Assembly: GCF_030272615.1 (NCBI RefSeq)
Contig: NC_081409.1
Location: 20,398,260 to 20,462,259, forward strand
Reading direction: 5' to 3'
Origin: Cryptomeria japonica
Lineage: Eukaryota; Streptophyta; Pinopsida; Cupressales; Cupressaceae
DNA length: 64,000 bases
The translations under genes were made by a program, and so were the position numbers. Under the pieces are notes generated by a model. It saw only the letters and a list, made by a program, of their open reading frames with translations. It was not told where the DNA came from and did no database searches. This document shows, piece by piece, positions 34,088 through 45,393 of the stretch; position 1 is the first letter of the stretch; each line of letters opens with the position of its first letter.

Positions 34088-34985
34088 TGTAAGGAAGTTA
34101 AGTAGCGGAAACAACTTCCTACACTAACCTTGAGAGGAGGGTAATGCAAAACTTTTTTCAGATCGTTACAACAGTTACAGAAAAATAGAAATAGATATAA
34201 TAGCATTCATACCACAACACAGTGATTTACGTGGGGAAAACCCTTTCGGGAGAAAAACCCCACACTCCAAAAGCAGCTCAATATTTTATTCAGCAATCAA
34301 AAACAGATTACAACATACTTGCAGAGCAAGCTCTTCGCAAGAGTACCACTAATCAGAGATTCAGAGGCAACTCAATAGCCATAAGACTCTCTTACACCCA
34401 ACCTCTATCTCACACACCTCATAAATAGGAGATACAATACAAGAAACCGTCAAACGGTATTACAAAACCATGGGCTAAAACCACCCAATAAGGTGTAGCC
34501 GACCTTATCTCCCTTCTAGATGCCCTATGACATGTTAAAGCACACATCAACACATGTCACTCCCTTTTACAGCTCATTTATGTATCCGATACAAATTATT
34601 TTTCCTATTTCAGGAGTACAAACTTCCGGAGGCCATAACTTGAGAACCGGGTGTCCAATTGATGAACCGTTTGAAGCGTCGGAAAGCTCGCGAAGTGCTC
34701 TATCACCTCGTAACTGGCTACACCGGTTATGGCCACTTTTCAAGGCATTTTAGAGCCTCTAAAGCCCCCAAAATTAATTTTAAACATTTTATCGCACCCC
34801 TCCAAGATGAAACCTTTAATATCTTCAAAACTGGTTGTGACCTTGCGACGCAACTTTACCGGAATGCTTATCTAGCCAACCAGAAGCTTCAGGGAGAGTT
34901 TCGCACCATTTCGTGCTCAAATGAAAACTTACTATAAATAGTAACCTTGCATAAATGCAAGGTTGAGACACCATTTTTCCCAACA
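34088..34985 (-). repeat. C1 3' LTR (898 bp)
   Basis: Plus-strand ends TGTAAGG and CCCAACA. It carries the copia block TGGGGAAAACCC...GAAAAACCCCAC (34213-34263) and a TATA-like CTATTTATG in its own sense near 34425. Confidence 0.97.
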
Positions 34986-34998
34986 AATCTCCCACTTG
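34986..34998 (-). promoter_or_regulatory. Polypurine tract of C1
   Basis: In the element sense CAAGTGGGAGATT precedes TGTTGGG of the 3' LTR. Confidence 0.85.
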
Positions 34999-35041
34999 TC
35001 GAACACCTTGCAGGAGCGGAAGGGAATGTCAACACAATGAA

Positions 35042-38000
35042 TCAATTGCTAGGGGCCATAAGGCCCATAGACTTTGAACACCATGTGAACTTCTCTGTGC
35101 TCACAACCTTAGTTAAAGCATCTGCAACATTCATCAAAGTTTCCACCTTAACCAACTTCACCCTACCATCTTCGACCATATCTCTAACAAAATGATACTG
35201 AACATCAATATGTTTGGTCCGGGCATGAAATGTCGGGTTCTTAGCTAGGCTAATTGCACTCTGACTGTCACAGTAAACTGTCACTGTACCTTGTTTTATT
35301 CCAATATCTAAACACAGTCTCTTAAGCCAAATGGCCTCTTTACAAGCATGAGTAGCTGCCATATACTCTACTTCAGTAGTGGATAAAGCAACCACAGCCT
35401 GTCGCTTACTCATCCAACTAATTGCACCACCAAACAAAGTAAACACATAAGCACTGGTGGATCTTCTGCTATCAATATCACCTGCCCAATCTAAATCCAC
35501 ATAACCATGGATATCAAGGGAAGTCATGTCTCCAACTGAATTACCATGATAACACAAAGAATACTCTAAAGTACACTTCAAATATCTGAAGACTCTTTTG
35601 ACTGCATCCCAATGAACTCTACTAGGATTAGACATATATCTAGAAAGTACTCCCACTGCTTGGGCAATGTCTGGTCTAGTACAGACCATAGCATACATCA
35701 AGCTTCCAACCGCACTCTGGTAAGGCACTCTGCTCATGTCTTCCATCTCCAATGGGGATGTAGGACAATCTGAAACAGATAGTTTCGTTCCAACTGTAAA
35801 AGGAACACTCAATGGTCTACAATTCTGCATGTTGAACCTCTGTAGCACTGAATTCACATACTTACTCTGGCCTAGCCATAGCTTTCTATTCACCCTATCT
35901 CTTCTAATTTCCATCCCAAGAACGTGCTTTGCTGCACCAAGATCTTTCATTTCAAATTTAGCAGCGAGTTGAGACTTCAGTTCTGAAATCATACCTTTCC
36001 CTTTACCAATGAATAACATATCATCAACATACAATGCAATGAATAAGAAATGATCACCATCAGATTTATAATAAACACAGTGATCTGATTTAGAACGTTC
36101 AAATCCCAAACTCAACACATATGTATCAAATTTCTGGTACCACATCCTAGGACTTTGTTTGAGGCCATACAAAGATTTCTTCAATTTACAGACCAAATTA
36201 CTTTTGCCTTTCACCACATAGTGCTCCGGCTGTGTCATATAAATATCTTCCTCCAAATCACCATGAAGGAAAGCAGTTTTCACATCCATTTGCTCAACCT
36301 CTAAATCATAAGAAGTAGCAATAGAAAGCAAAAATCTAATGGATGTCATTTTTGCAATAGGAGAAAATATCTCACCGTAATCAACACCCTCAACCTGAGA
36401 GTAGCCTTTTGCAACCAACCTTGCTTTATACTTCTCAATGCTTCCATCTGAACCAATCTTTTTCTTGAACACCCATTTACAACCAACAGGTTTTCATCCT
36501 TTAGGCAATGGTACAAGATCCCATGTATCATTCTTTTTCAAAGCTGCCATTTCTTCCTCCATAGCAATCTTCCAAGATTCTGCATCATTCATACCTAATG
36601 CCTCTTCTACAGATTTCGGTTCATCTACACTAGTATTCAGAGAAAAAATACATCTCCAATCATTAGGTGAATACCTTTCAAGTGGTTGTCTATGTCTTGT
36701 AGACCTTCGAACAAGCTGAGTTGGAGGTTCTTCCTCCTCTTCTGAAGATTCAGAGCTAGACGAGCTCTCCTCAACTTCTTGCCTATCTAGGGGTCTCGAT
36801 TCAACTCTTTCAGGTGTAGAAGGAAGTTGAATCACATCTTCTTTTTTAGTCTGTTCTGGCTGCAATGTAACAGAAGGAGACTTAATTTCTCTAAAAATAA
36901 CACTTCTACTGTGAATTACCTTTTGTGCAATAGGGTCCCAAAGCTTGTATCCTTTCACACCATAACTATACCTGATGAAGATACATTTCACAGCCTTGTT
37001 CTCCAACTTTGTTCACTTCTCCTTTGGCACATGTGCATATGCCTCGCAACCAAAAACTCTAAGATGTCTCAATGAAGGCTTGTGACCTGACCATGCTTCC
37101 ATAGGCATTTTATCAACAAGAGCTGATGTAGGAGACCTGTTAATCAGGTAGCAAGCAGTGGCAATAGCTTCAGCCCAAAACTTTTGTTCGAGACCAGCAC
37201 CACTCAACATACTCCTAGCCTTCTCCATCAGTGTCCTGTTCATTCTTTCTGCAACTCCATTCTGCTGTGGAGAATACGGAGTTGTCTTCTGCCTGTTAAT
37301 TCCACAGTCTTTACAGAATCTATCAAAATCATTAGAGCAAAACTCACCGCCATTATCAGTTCTCAAACATTTTATTTTCTTTCCAGTCTGCAACTCAACC
37401 ATTGCTTTAAATTCTTTAAAACGACTAAAAACTTCAGATTTACTCTTTAGAAAATAAACCCATGTCCTTCTACTAAAATCATCAATAAATGAAACATAAT
37501 ATGTGGATTTTCCAATCGAAGAGACATCTACTGGACCAAACACATCAGAATGGATAAGATCCAAAACACCACAAGTTTTATGAGAACTCGAGTAAAACTG
37601 AACGCGGTTTTGTTTTCCATAAATGCAATGCTCACAAAAATCAAAGTCAAGATTACAATCATTCAAACCTTCAACAAGGTTTTTATTTTTCAAGGTCCTT
37701 AGACCCTTTTCTCCAATGTGGCCAAGTCTTTGGTGCCATAACATAGTCTTCTCTGCATGTAACTTTGCTTCAGACGAAAGAGCACCCTTAGGTACCCAAA
37801 AACCATTTCCATCTGCTGAAGGTGAAACCTTCAAATCTTCCAGTGAAGTATCCGCATATTTACTTTTTACAGAAGTGCTATTACACTCAACAGTGTATGC
37901 TTCAAGCTTATACAAAGTGCCAAACCTGACACCTCTAGCAACTACCATAGCACCCTTAATCATCTTACATCCTGCTTTAGAAAAGACTACCTGCACACCC

Positions 38001-39088
38001 GCATCTATCAGTTTGCTCATAGATAACAGGTTTTGTTTTAATCCAGGGATATGCAGCACACCATTAATCCTTTTTATTCTACCATCAGAAAACCTGATTC
38101 TAACTTTACCTCAACCAATAATGTCTAGAGGTGAATCATCACCCAAGTACACCTTACCTCCATTAAATCCTTCATATTCAGAAAACCAATCTCTATTGGA
38201 AGTCATATGAAAAGATGCACCTGAGTCAATTAGCCAGGCATCATTACCTGCATGAGTCGCCAAAGCCACAATAAATGCATCGCCATCTTCCTTGTCGGAC
38301 TCAGAATCAGAATCGAACTTTTTCTTTTTCTTCTTCTTCTTTTCTTCTTTGCAGTCCTTACGGATGTGACCCGGTTTACCGCAGTTCCAGCAAATGACTT
38401 TGGACTTTCCAGGAGATTTCGATCTCCCTTTGGATTTGGACTTGTCGTGCTTCTCATTCTTCTTGCCTTTCTCCTTAGGTCTTCCACGAATGGTTAGGGC
38501 TTCCTTTGAACTGATGGATACCTTCCTTCGCATCTCTTCACCAAGTAGGGCACCCACCACGTCTTCAGATTTCAAAACAACAGAAGTACTACCGATAGCC
38601 ATAACAAGAGAATCCCATGAATCAGGCAAAGAACAAAGCAAGATCTAACATTTCTCCTCCTCGTCCATCTTAACACCGACGGATACTAATTGAGCCACCA
38701 ACATATTGAATGCTTCCAGGTGGTCTACAATTCGTCCACCCTCTTCCATCTTCAAGGAATACAATTTCTTTCTTAAGAAAATTTGATTTAATAAAGATTT
38801 CGCTTGATACATCTCACCAAGCTTAGTCCATAGCTTCTTTGCAGAGTTCTCTTCATGGACATTGATTAGAACAGAGTCTGCCAGGCACAGTCTGATTAGA
38901 CCCTTGGCTTTTCAGTCCATAACATCATACTGAGCTACCGCAGTAGGATCTGAGGGCCTTTGGACGTTCGCATCAATAGCATCCCAAAGATCTCGATCTA
39001 TTAGCAGATCTTCCATCTTCAGCTTCCACATCTCAAAATTACTTCCATTAAATTTCTCCAACTCTATTCTCCCTGACGAACTCGCCAT
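35042..39088 (-). pseudogene. C1 copia gag-pol polyprotein, one frame with five stops
   Basis: From ATG 39088 (MASSSGRIELEKF) to a stop at 35042-35044: 1348 codons, the usual size of a copia polyprotein, with no frameshift. Stops: TGA 38914-38912, TAG 38647-38645, TGA 38113-38111, TGA 37015-37013 and TGA 36496-36494. Each fits a C-to-T change in CGA or CAG. Domains in order: Gag (UBN2 type); zinc knuckle CWNCGKPGHIRKDC; protease DSGASFHMT; GAG-pre-integrase with H-x3-H and C-x2-C (WHQRLGHIG, CEHC); integrase DDE core (SDVFGP, TDNGGEF, QQNGVAERMNRT); RT with YVDD (36029-36018); and RNase H ([22 protein letters not shown]). All catalytic motifs that I can see are intact. Confidence 0.97.
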
Positions 39089-39198
39089 CTGAATATTCCT
39101 GCAACAAGATCAAAAAGTGTCTTCTGCACAAGCTCCCACTCAAATCTGGATTAGTTCAAAAAACCCAACTGCCCACAATTGAAACCAAAGGTGATCAG

Positions 39199-39210
39199 GC
39201 TCTGATACCA
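39199..39210 (-). promoter_or_regulatory. Primer-binding site of C1
   Basis: In the element sense TGGTATCAGAGC, a perfect initiator tRNA-Met complement, two bases from the LTR. Confidence 0.95.
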
Positions 39211-39212
39211 CT

Positions 39213-40110
39213 TGTAAGGAAGTTAAGTAGCGGAAACAACTTCCTACACTAACCTTGAGGGGAGGGTAATGCAAAACTTTTTTCAGATCGTTACAACAGT
39301 TACAGAAAAATAGAAATAGATATAATAGCATTCATACCACAACACAGTGATTTACGTGGGGAAAACCCTTTCGGGAGAAAAACCCCACACTCTAAAAGCA
39401 GCTCAATATTTTATTCAACAATCAAAAATAGATTACAACATACTTGCAGAGAAAGCTCTTCACAGGAGTACCACTAATCAGAGATTCAGAGGAAACTCAA
39501 TAGCCATAAGACTCTCTTACACCCAACCTCTATCTCACACACCTCATAAATAGGAGATACAATACAAGAAACCGTCAAACGGTATTACAAAACCATGGGC
39601 TAAAACCACCCAATAAGGTGTAGCCGACCTTATCTCCCTTCTAGATGCCCTATGACATGTTAAAGCACACATCAACACATGTTGCTCCCTTTTACAGCTC
39701 ATTTATGTATCCGATACAAATTATTTTTCCTATTTCAGGAGTACAAACTTCCGGAGGCCATAACTTGAGAACCGGGTGTCCGATTGACGAACCGTTTGAA
39801 GCGTCGGAAAGCTCGCGAAGTGCTCTGTCACCTTGTAACTGGCTACGCGAGTTACGGCCACTTTTCAAGGCATTTTAGAGCCTCTAAAGCCCCCAAAATT
39901 AAGTTTAAACATTTTATCGCACCCCTCCAAGATGAAACCTTTAATATCTTCAAAACTGGCTGTGACCTTGCGACGCAACTTTACTGGAATGGTTATCTAG
40001 CCAACTAGAAGCTTCAGGGAGAGTTTCGCACCATTTCGTGCTCAAATGAAAACTTACTATAAATAGTAACCTCGCATAAATGCAAGGTTGAGACACCATT
40101 TTTCCCAACA
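39213..40110 (-). repeat. C1 5' LTR (898 bp)
   Basis: Partner of 34088-34985, same length. Followed by the second GTTTT (40111-40115). Confidence 0.97.
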
Positions 40111-41563
40111 GTTTTGTGAGTTCCATTTTCTTGGCTAGGAGACCTTGTTTTCCCACACCCTCTCACACTCAACCTGAGAGTACAACCCCTCTACCATAGG
40201 ATCTTTATTCACCACACTACACACATAAGAATGGATTAATTTGGATGGATTTACAACCCTACTCCTTTCTCAAGAGCTTTATACATTTACCGGTTTCATG
40301 TTTTATCCACAAACTGCACTTTTAAGCCTAATAGGAGACCTAATTCTAGTAGCTCTGTTAATAGGGTATCCTACATTTACCGGATAAACTTCCTTAACAA
40401 CTCTATGAAATATTTTACATTCTAGACACCCTTTTGGGTTTTACATACAATATCTCAAAACCGGAGGTGGGTTTTGTCATTAACATATCTAACCCTTACC
40501 GGTTGAATTAGGCCTAATTGCCCCTTTCTAGGCCTAAAAAGTAGGAATTGGTCAAAAATCCTTCACCGGTCTGATTTCCCCTGTGAAATAATGTTGATTT
40601 AATGTCTATACTTCCATATGGAATTCCAAACCAATAATACTTCACTTTCAGCCACTGGATTCACCCAATTACGGCCTGTTATCCATGATTCCTAATGCTT
40701 GCCAACTCAATGTGCCAAACCTAGGGTATGGTGGAAAATATTTGTTTTGACTTCCCCTAACTCAAAATTAAAATGAAAACATAAAATACATTTCAACCTA
40801 ACATTACACAAGTTTTCAGAGAGGATATCCACCTTGGAACGTTAGGTTGGACTCATTTTGTTCTCAAAACCCTGGTTTTTAAGGCTCTTGAACCTGCCTG
40901 CAATAAAATGAAGAATATTCACAAACTACAACACTTAAGACTCCAAATCAAAAACAAAATGAAGGTAAGACCTTATTCTAACAATCCATGACCCTTTCTT
41001 GGACATGTCAATCCGTACAGGTAATACAAACTTGCAAAGAACAGGCGGTAACTCAGAAAAACACACTAAATGGGAAACCAAATTAGTTTTATTTTCTTCT
41101 GATCTTCAACAACTGATTATCATCAGTCTTTCCAAGCAATATACTAGCCTTAGAGTAGTTACATATGCTCATAATTGAATGTGTCAACCAACTAGCTATT
41201 GGTGTATGAAAATGTTGCAAAGTTGCTATGAGCAACTTTTGCAACTTTTGCAATTTGTTGCATAAGTGAGCAACTTTGCTCAAACCCAAACTTGGTCACT
41301 TTCAAATGACTCATATGACCTTAACAGCCTCAAAACAACATCAACCAACCTACACTAACCCAAAAACAACTTATCCTATTAAGTGCTCTACCTGGCACCC
41401 TTAAGAGCTCACATGCCAACATTGACCAAACAAAGACTCTTACAAACCTTACATTCATTTGAGCACACACTCAGTGGCCTCTTGGCCTTATTAAAAAACT
41501 AAAAACATGATTCTAACATCTTGGAAACAAACTCAACAAAATTTTCCAAGTGCCCCTACACCA
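40111..41563 (-). repeat. Chromovirus-like solo LTR, second segment
   Basis: Main part of the solo LTR after C1; the first part is 33915-34087. No ORF of note. The plus strand holds GCAACTTTTGCAACTTTTGC and its inverse around 41217-41282. It ends CTACACCA before GCATG. Confidence 0.8.
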
Positions 41564-41568
41564 GCATG

Positions 41569-41629
41569 TTGCCCATCTTCTCGAAATAGTGATCAACTTG
41601 ATCGAGAGATGGATGTCGTGCTAGATTAG
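41569..41629 (+). pseudogene. Last codons of the G3 polyprotein
   Basis: With GCATG joined back, the frame continues from 33914 as CPSSRNSDQLDREMDVVLD and a TAG at 41627-41629. It matches the end of the element A ORF (DQQDRGVDDVLD). Confidence 0.85.
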
Positions 41630-42369
41630 TAACATTCGCACTGTAGATCTCTTCTCCCTCTCCTTTCTTTCTCTTTTGTGATAATTCTTCTATGTGTATC
41701 CCTATTCTTCTATTGTTCCCTTAATGTTTATTTGAGGATTATGCAAAGCATTGAGATCTTTTCTTAGTCTCTTCATGTTGACTCAAAAGACTCTTGTCTT
41801 CCCTTTCTTCCAAGGTAGTGTCCTTTCCTTGGGGAGTGATGATCATTATATGCACACATACATATATGATATACATGAGTTATCATACATCATACTGACC
41901 CCAAGGAAAGTGAAACTACCTCATGTTTTGTGTATATTATCCTTGGGTTTATTCCTCACTTGGGGGCTAAGTCCTTGCGATAATGTGCTCCTCTCTCTCT
42001 TGAGTGTATCCTACCTTAAATAAATCACTCCCAATAAGGCGTGCATGATCGCTTTAACATGGGGGCATACACTCCACTCATATTTTCCTTCTTGATACTT
42101 AGAATTATTTAGTGAACTTGGCTTTGCTTCATAATTTTGGTATCTTTTTCGTGACTCTTAGTGAGGGGAACCTTGCTACTTGTAGTCATGGTTTTCCCCT
42201 TCTTGACCTTCCCTTTTACTTTGTCAATTGAAGTTTTAAGATCCTAAGTCCACTGGGGGCTTGGTGTATCTTGCCTCCTTGACATGGTAGAAGTCTTTCA
42301 ATCTTGTTTCCTTTTACTTTACTAGACGTATAGGCATATGCTTATACTCCTGCTAAAGTGGGGGCTAAA
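41630..42369 (+). other. G3 3' untranslated region and polypurine tract
   Basis: Aligns by eye with 822-1565 of element A, including the PPT-like word TTGGGGGCTAAGT (about 41959) and the final AAAGTGGGGGCTAAA (42355-42369). The 10-bp stem of element A is degraded here (TACCTTAAA against CTTTAACAT). Confidence 0.7.
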
Positions 42370-43532
42370 TGTAGCATCATAAAATTGTGACCCTTGCAAT
42401 TTTATACCATATTAAGGTCCTCACACATGCAAATCAAATCCCTAACCCTGATCGAAGACCGGAGACTTTCTCGACACCTGAAAACTGCATCTTTCTTTCC
42501 CTCCACACTGCTCGAACTGCATCCTATCCTTAAAAAAAGGGCAGGACAGGGGCATGGTACCCCTATCCCTACCCTATTTTGGGGCAGGACCCTTTCCAAT
42601 TTTTCATTGAGCAGGAAAACTCCCCCAGTGTCAGCCTGTGATGGAAAATTAGTTCATTTGACAAGTATATAAGTTGAATTTTACTTTTCCATTTTGCATA
42701 GAGGATAAGACAGAGTTTTCATAAGCGAGAAGTTCATGAGATCACATATTCAAGCATTCAAGCATCCCTTTCGAGAATTGAGCATCTCAAGTCTCCTTTC
42801 AATGCTAGGTGTTACATTTAATTCATGGATTCAACCATTGAAGAGGAGATTCATTCAAACATTCAACTTCATACAAGCAATTCTATCAACATTTATATCA
42901 CAACCTCCCTTGAGGTGATTTACATTTGAATCTTTCGATTACATTTACTTGCAATTATTCTCTTTCATCATTTGGTTAATTCCAAAACTAGGGTTTGACC
43001 TAGAGGCAAACCCCCAATCCCAACCCCTTTTCCTCTCTTTTCTATGTGTAGGTTGCAGGTGCACAACTATACTTTCAGATTTGGACTCCATTTGCAGAGG
43101 CAGAAAAACCCTTTTCATTTCGTGTATTTTTCGGAGGACCGTACACTTTCACCACGGTCCAAGCAACTTTTTCTCAAATTCACAGGGCAGCTTCATCTAG
43201 ACATATTATTACCAGATCCAGGTACACATATTCATCCTACATTTCTATCGCAAGTTATAATTAGATCTTTGTCACTTTTTCACTTGGTCATAAGTACACA
43301 ATTCAATCAATTCAAATTTTATTCCAGAAGAGGGGATTAACTTACCATTCTTATATCACTCGGAACTCAATCTCCTTCTCTAGAGGTTGAATCTAGTGCA
43401 TTTCCCCCCTCTTCTAATGTAATGCATGAAAATTGTTTGAAAGGAAATCTGAAGTAAAACTTTCATCTCTCCTTGGAGGGAAGAAAAGCTTTCCTCTAGA
43501 TCTCTCATTCACTCATTTTTCCCAACATTACA
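42370..43532 (+). repeat. G3 3' LTR (1163 bp)
   Basis: Starts TGTAGCATC, ends CATTACA, TATA box at 42666-42672, conserved hairpin arms at 42991-42997 and 43007-43013. It is more diverged from the 5' copy than the C1 pair. Followed by AGAAC and the E LTR. Confidence 0.92.
42666..42672 (+). promoter_or_regulatory. TATA box of G3 3' LTR
   Basis: TATATAA in the conserved context of the A/G3 LTR family. Confidence 0.5.
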
Positions 43533-44256
43533 AGAACAAGTTAGCAATCGGTATGCATAAAAGCAAATAATAAGAAGTAATAATGCAACCACAAAGATCA
43601 ACACCATAACACATATATTTATATGTGGAAAACCTCAAGGAGGAAAAACCATGGTGGGATTGGAGACCCACAATATCTATCCACTGGTCAGATGAATAAA
43701 TATTACATATAAGGTACATGCACACTTCCTAGAGCACACTGCTCATCACAAAAGGAGCCTCACTGACTACAAGAAATCTTCGGACTACAATCCAGAAAAA
43801 AGAGCGAACTACAAGAATAACATCTCCTATTCCTGAGTACAATTCTGGTTAAGGTCAATACCAAAGGTCTTAAACCTCTTACACAAACCCAATTCAATCA
43901 CCTGTGATTGACAAAAACCTCTACATATGATTACAAATTTATTCGCATATAGATAATCCCATAACTATCCATCCTATGATCTACAAAGAGATCTTGCATC
44001 ATATTTATACAAACCTAGGACCTAAACAATTAGGTCGGCCACCTAAAATATAGTACAATAAATCCATTACATAAACCCGCAAAACAATGATAACCCAAGT
44101 TGGCTTGAGACCAAAACAACATTAACCACACAATAAATCCAACAGGTAATGCATCAGGAGCATCCACCAACACGTTACATAAATCGGTTTGTAACCTAGC
44201 AGAATAACACAAAATAGCACCGAGCCTAAAATAGGTCACCATAAGCCAAATGCAAC
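43533..44256 (-). repeat. E right (5') LTR, second segment, truncated
   Basis: Resumes the E LTR after G3 (AAGTTAGCAATCGG, compare 12451). Its part 43856-44223 has no counterpart in the G2-split left LTR. It stops at 44256 in AATGCAACA, about 390 bp before the LTR end known from 20154, and joins G4 sequence. Confidence 0.75.
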
Positions 44257-44702
44257 AGTTTAGCGCGTAGGGTATGTACCCTAGCGCATAAAATAAAAGG
44301 GATAGCACATAGAGTTTTAGATATTAGGGTAGTGTCTAGGTTGGGTTGGGTAGTGCATAGGTAAGTTAGGATAGTGCATCAAACTCTTCTAGCACAAAGG
44401 GTTAATAGGCTAGTGTGTAGGGGGTAAAGGGTAGCGCATAGGTAAGACCCAATGCATAGGGTCGACAACGGTTCACATGGGTAGGTTAGGCTAGCGCGTA
44501 GGTGTAACCTAGTGCATAGCATTGGGGTTGCAGCGTGGTGGTAGAGTAGAATAGCACATAGGGTGTTCTAGGTGGTGCAAAGCTAGATTAGGGTAGTGCA
44601 TAGGTGCATTTTAGCACTTAGGGTGCATTTGGTAGCGCATAGGGGATTTCAGGTAGTGCATGGCAAGTAGCGTAGCACGTGGATAAAAGGTTTTAGCGCG
44701 TA
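44257..44702 (+). repeat. 21-bp-phased TAGYGCAT array upstream of the antisense ORF
   Basis: About 22 copies of a TAG(C/T)(G/A)C(A/G)TAGG-like word start at 44261, 44282, 44303, 44330, 44351, 44372, 44390, 44411, 44432, 44450, 44471, 44492, 44510, 44531, 44552, 44573, 44594, 44612, 44633, 44654, 44673 and 44694. Steps are mostly 21 or 18 bp. It is the same core as in the G4 leader, but on the opposite strand, i.e. in the sense of the mobile-domain ORF downstream. One frame gives a loose seven-residue repeat around (L/I/V)(A/V)HR. Confidence 0.88.
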
Positions 44703-44979
44703 GGTGGAAAATGTTGAGGAAAATAGGATTTTGAGATGAATGAAGATAGTTGGGGGTAAGTAGGTGTTTGCTAGTTTTTCCAGGATGGGTGTGATAGTCA
44801 GTCCGCATGCTTGTTGTGTGTTGGTTTGATAATATCCGATATGAGTTCTGATTTTTGGATTTTTGATAGATAGCTTGATTTGATTTTCAATGTTTCAAGT
44901 TTGATGTTGATTTGATGTTGATATGGATTTGATATGGATTTGATTTGATATGAAATTGATTTGGTATGCATTGTTTCAA

Positions 44980-45131
44980 GTTGATATGAATGGGAAACTT
45001 GAGTTGTTTTTCAGGTTGATATGGTTGTGAAACTTGAGTTGTTTTTCAAGCTGATATGGATGTGAAACTTGAGTTGTTTTTCAAGCTGATATGGTTGTGA
45101 AACTTGAGTTGTTTTTCAAGCTTATATGGAT
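44980..45131 (+). repeat. 35-bp tandem repeat, about 4.3 copies
   Basis: Units start at 44980, 45015, 45050, 45085 and 45120 (partial) with consensus GCTGATATGG...GAAACTTGAG...TTTTTCAA and few differences. It is embedded in a longer GATATGGATTTGAT-rich tract (44880-45290). Confidence 0.92.
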
Positions 45132-45393
45132 TTGATAGATAACTTGATTTGATTTGTGGTGTTTCAAGTTGAAATGATCTGATATTGATATGGATTGATA
45201 TGATGTGGAACTTGATTAGAGTTTCAATGTTTCAAGTTGATATTAATTTGATTTTGATATGAATTTTGATTTGATGAGGAAACTGATATTGGACATGTTT
45301 TATTTGTGACAGGAGCGGCTTGGGGTTGTGCAGTCGCAAGAGCAATTTCCAAGATCGTGGTCTTTGATACCATGACTAAAACATGCAAGTTGG

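Larger units (their letters stand above)
34088..40110 (-). mobile_element. C1: nearly complete Ty1-copia retrotransposon (6023 bp)
   Basis: Two LTRs of exactly 898 bp, target duplication GTTTT (34083-34087 and 40111-40115), primer site and polypurine tract all in place, and one full-length polyprotein frame. About 24 differences between the LTRs (near 2.7%, by eye, no indels) make it the youngest insertion in this nest. Its only visible coding damage is five in-frame stops. Confidence 0.97.
33915..41563 (-). mobile_element. Solo LTR of chromovirus-like type, split by C1
   Basis: Plus-strand ends TGATGTAGAG and CTACACCA with a perfect target duplication GCATG (33910-33914 and 41564-41568). 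Without C1 it is about 1.62 kb and has no coding potential, so it is a solo LTR left by recombination between two LTRs. In its own sense it starts TGGTGTAGGGG, like the G2 LTR (TGGTGTAGGAG), and shares the AAAGTTGC/GCAACTTT word cluster (41209-41285), so it probably comes from a relative of G2. Confidence 0.85.
23280..43532 (+). mobile_element. G3: RT-less gypsy-like element, same family as A, with nested insertions
   Basis: Two LTRs of about 1163 bp (the 5' one split by N), a leader, a broken Gag/protease/tail ORF (split by the solo LTR), a 740-bp 3' region, and a polypurine tract. Without the inserts it is about 7.5 kb. No RT, RNase H or integrase motif is found anywhere in it. Element A has the same arrangement from the tail to the LTR, so the lack of pol appears to be a family trait. 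Such an element would need enzymes from a relative, and G1 or G4 type elements share the Gag and protease type (inference). Confidence 0.85.
12370..44256 (-). mobile_element. E: copia element split by G2 and G3
   Basis: E is read on the minus strand. Its 3' LTR is at the left (12370-12773 and 19732-20154, split by G2). Its internal part is 20155-23196. Its 5' LTR is at the right (23197-23279, then 43533-44256, split by G3). A polypurine tract (20155-20173) and a primer site complementary to initiator tRNA-Met (23183-23194) fix the orientation. Coding parts are a coiled-coil and zinc-knuckle Gag, the integrase end, the RT start and RNase H; protease, most of integrase and the RT core are missing. 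The right LTR stops at 44256 against G4 sequence, about 390 bp short of its expected end, so the outer target duplication (left CAATG, 12365-12369) cannot be matched. Confidence 0.8.

Noticed and set aside
44880-45290. Satellite DNA array
   Set aside because: Only about four 35-bp units in an AT-rich tract; too short and local for a satellite.
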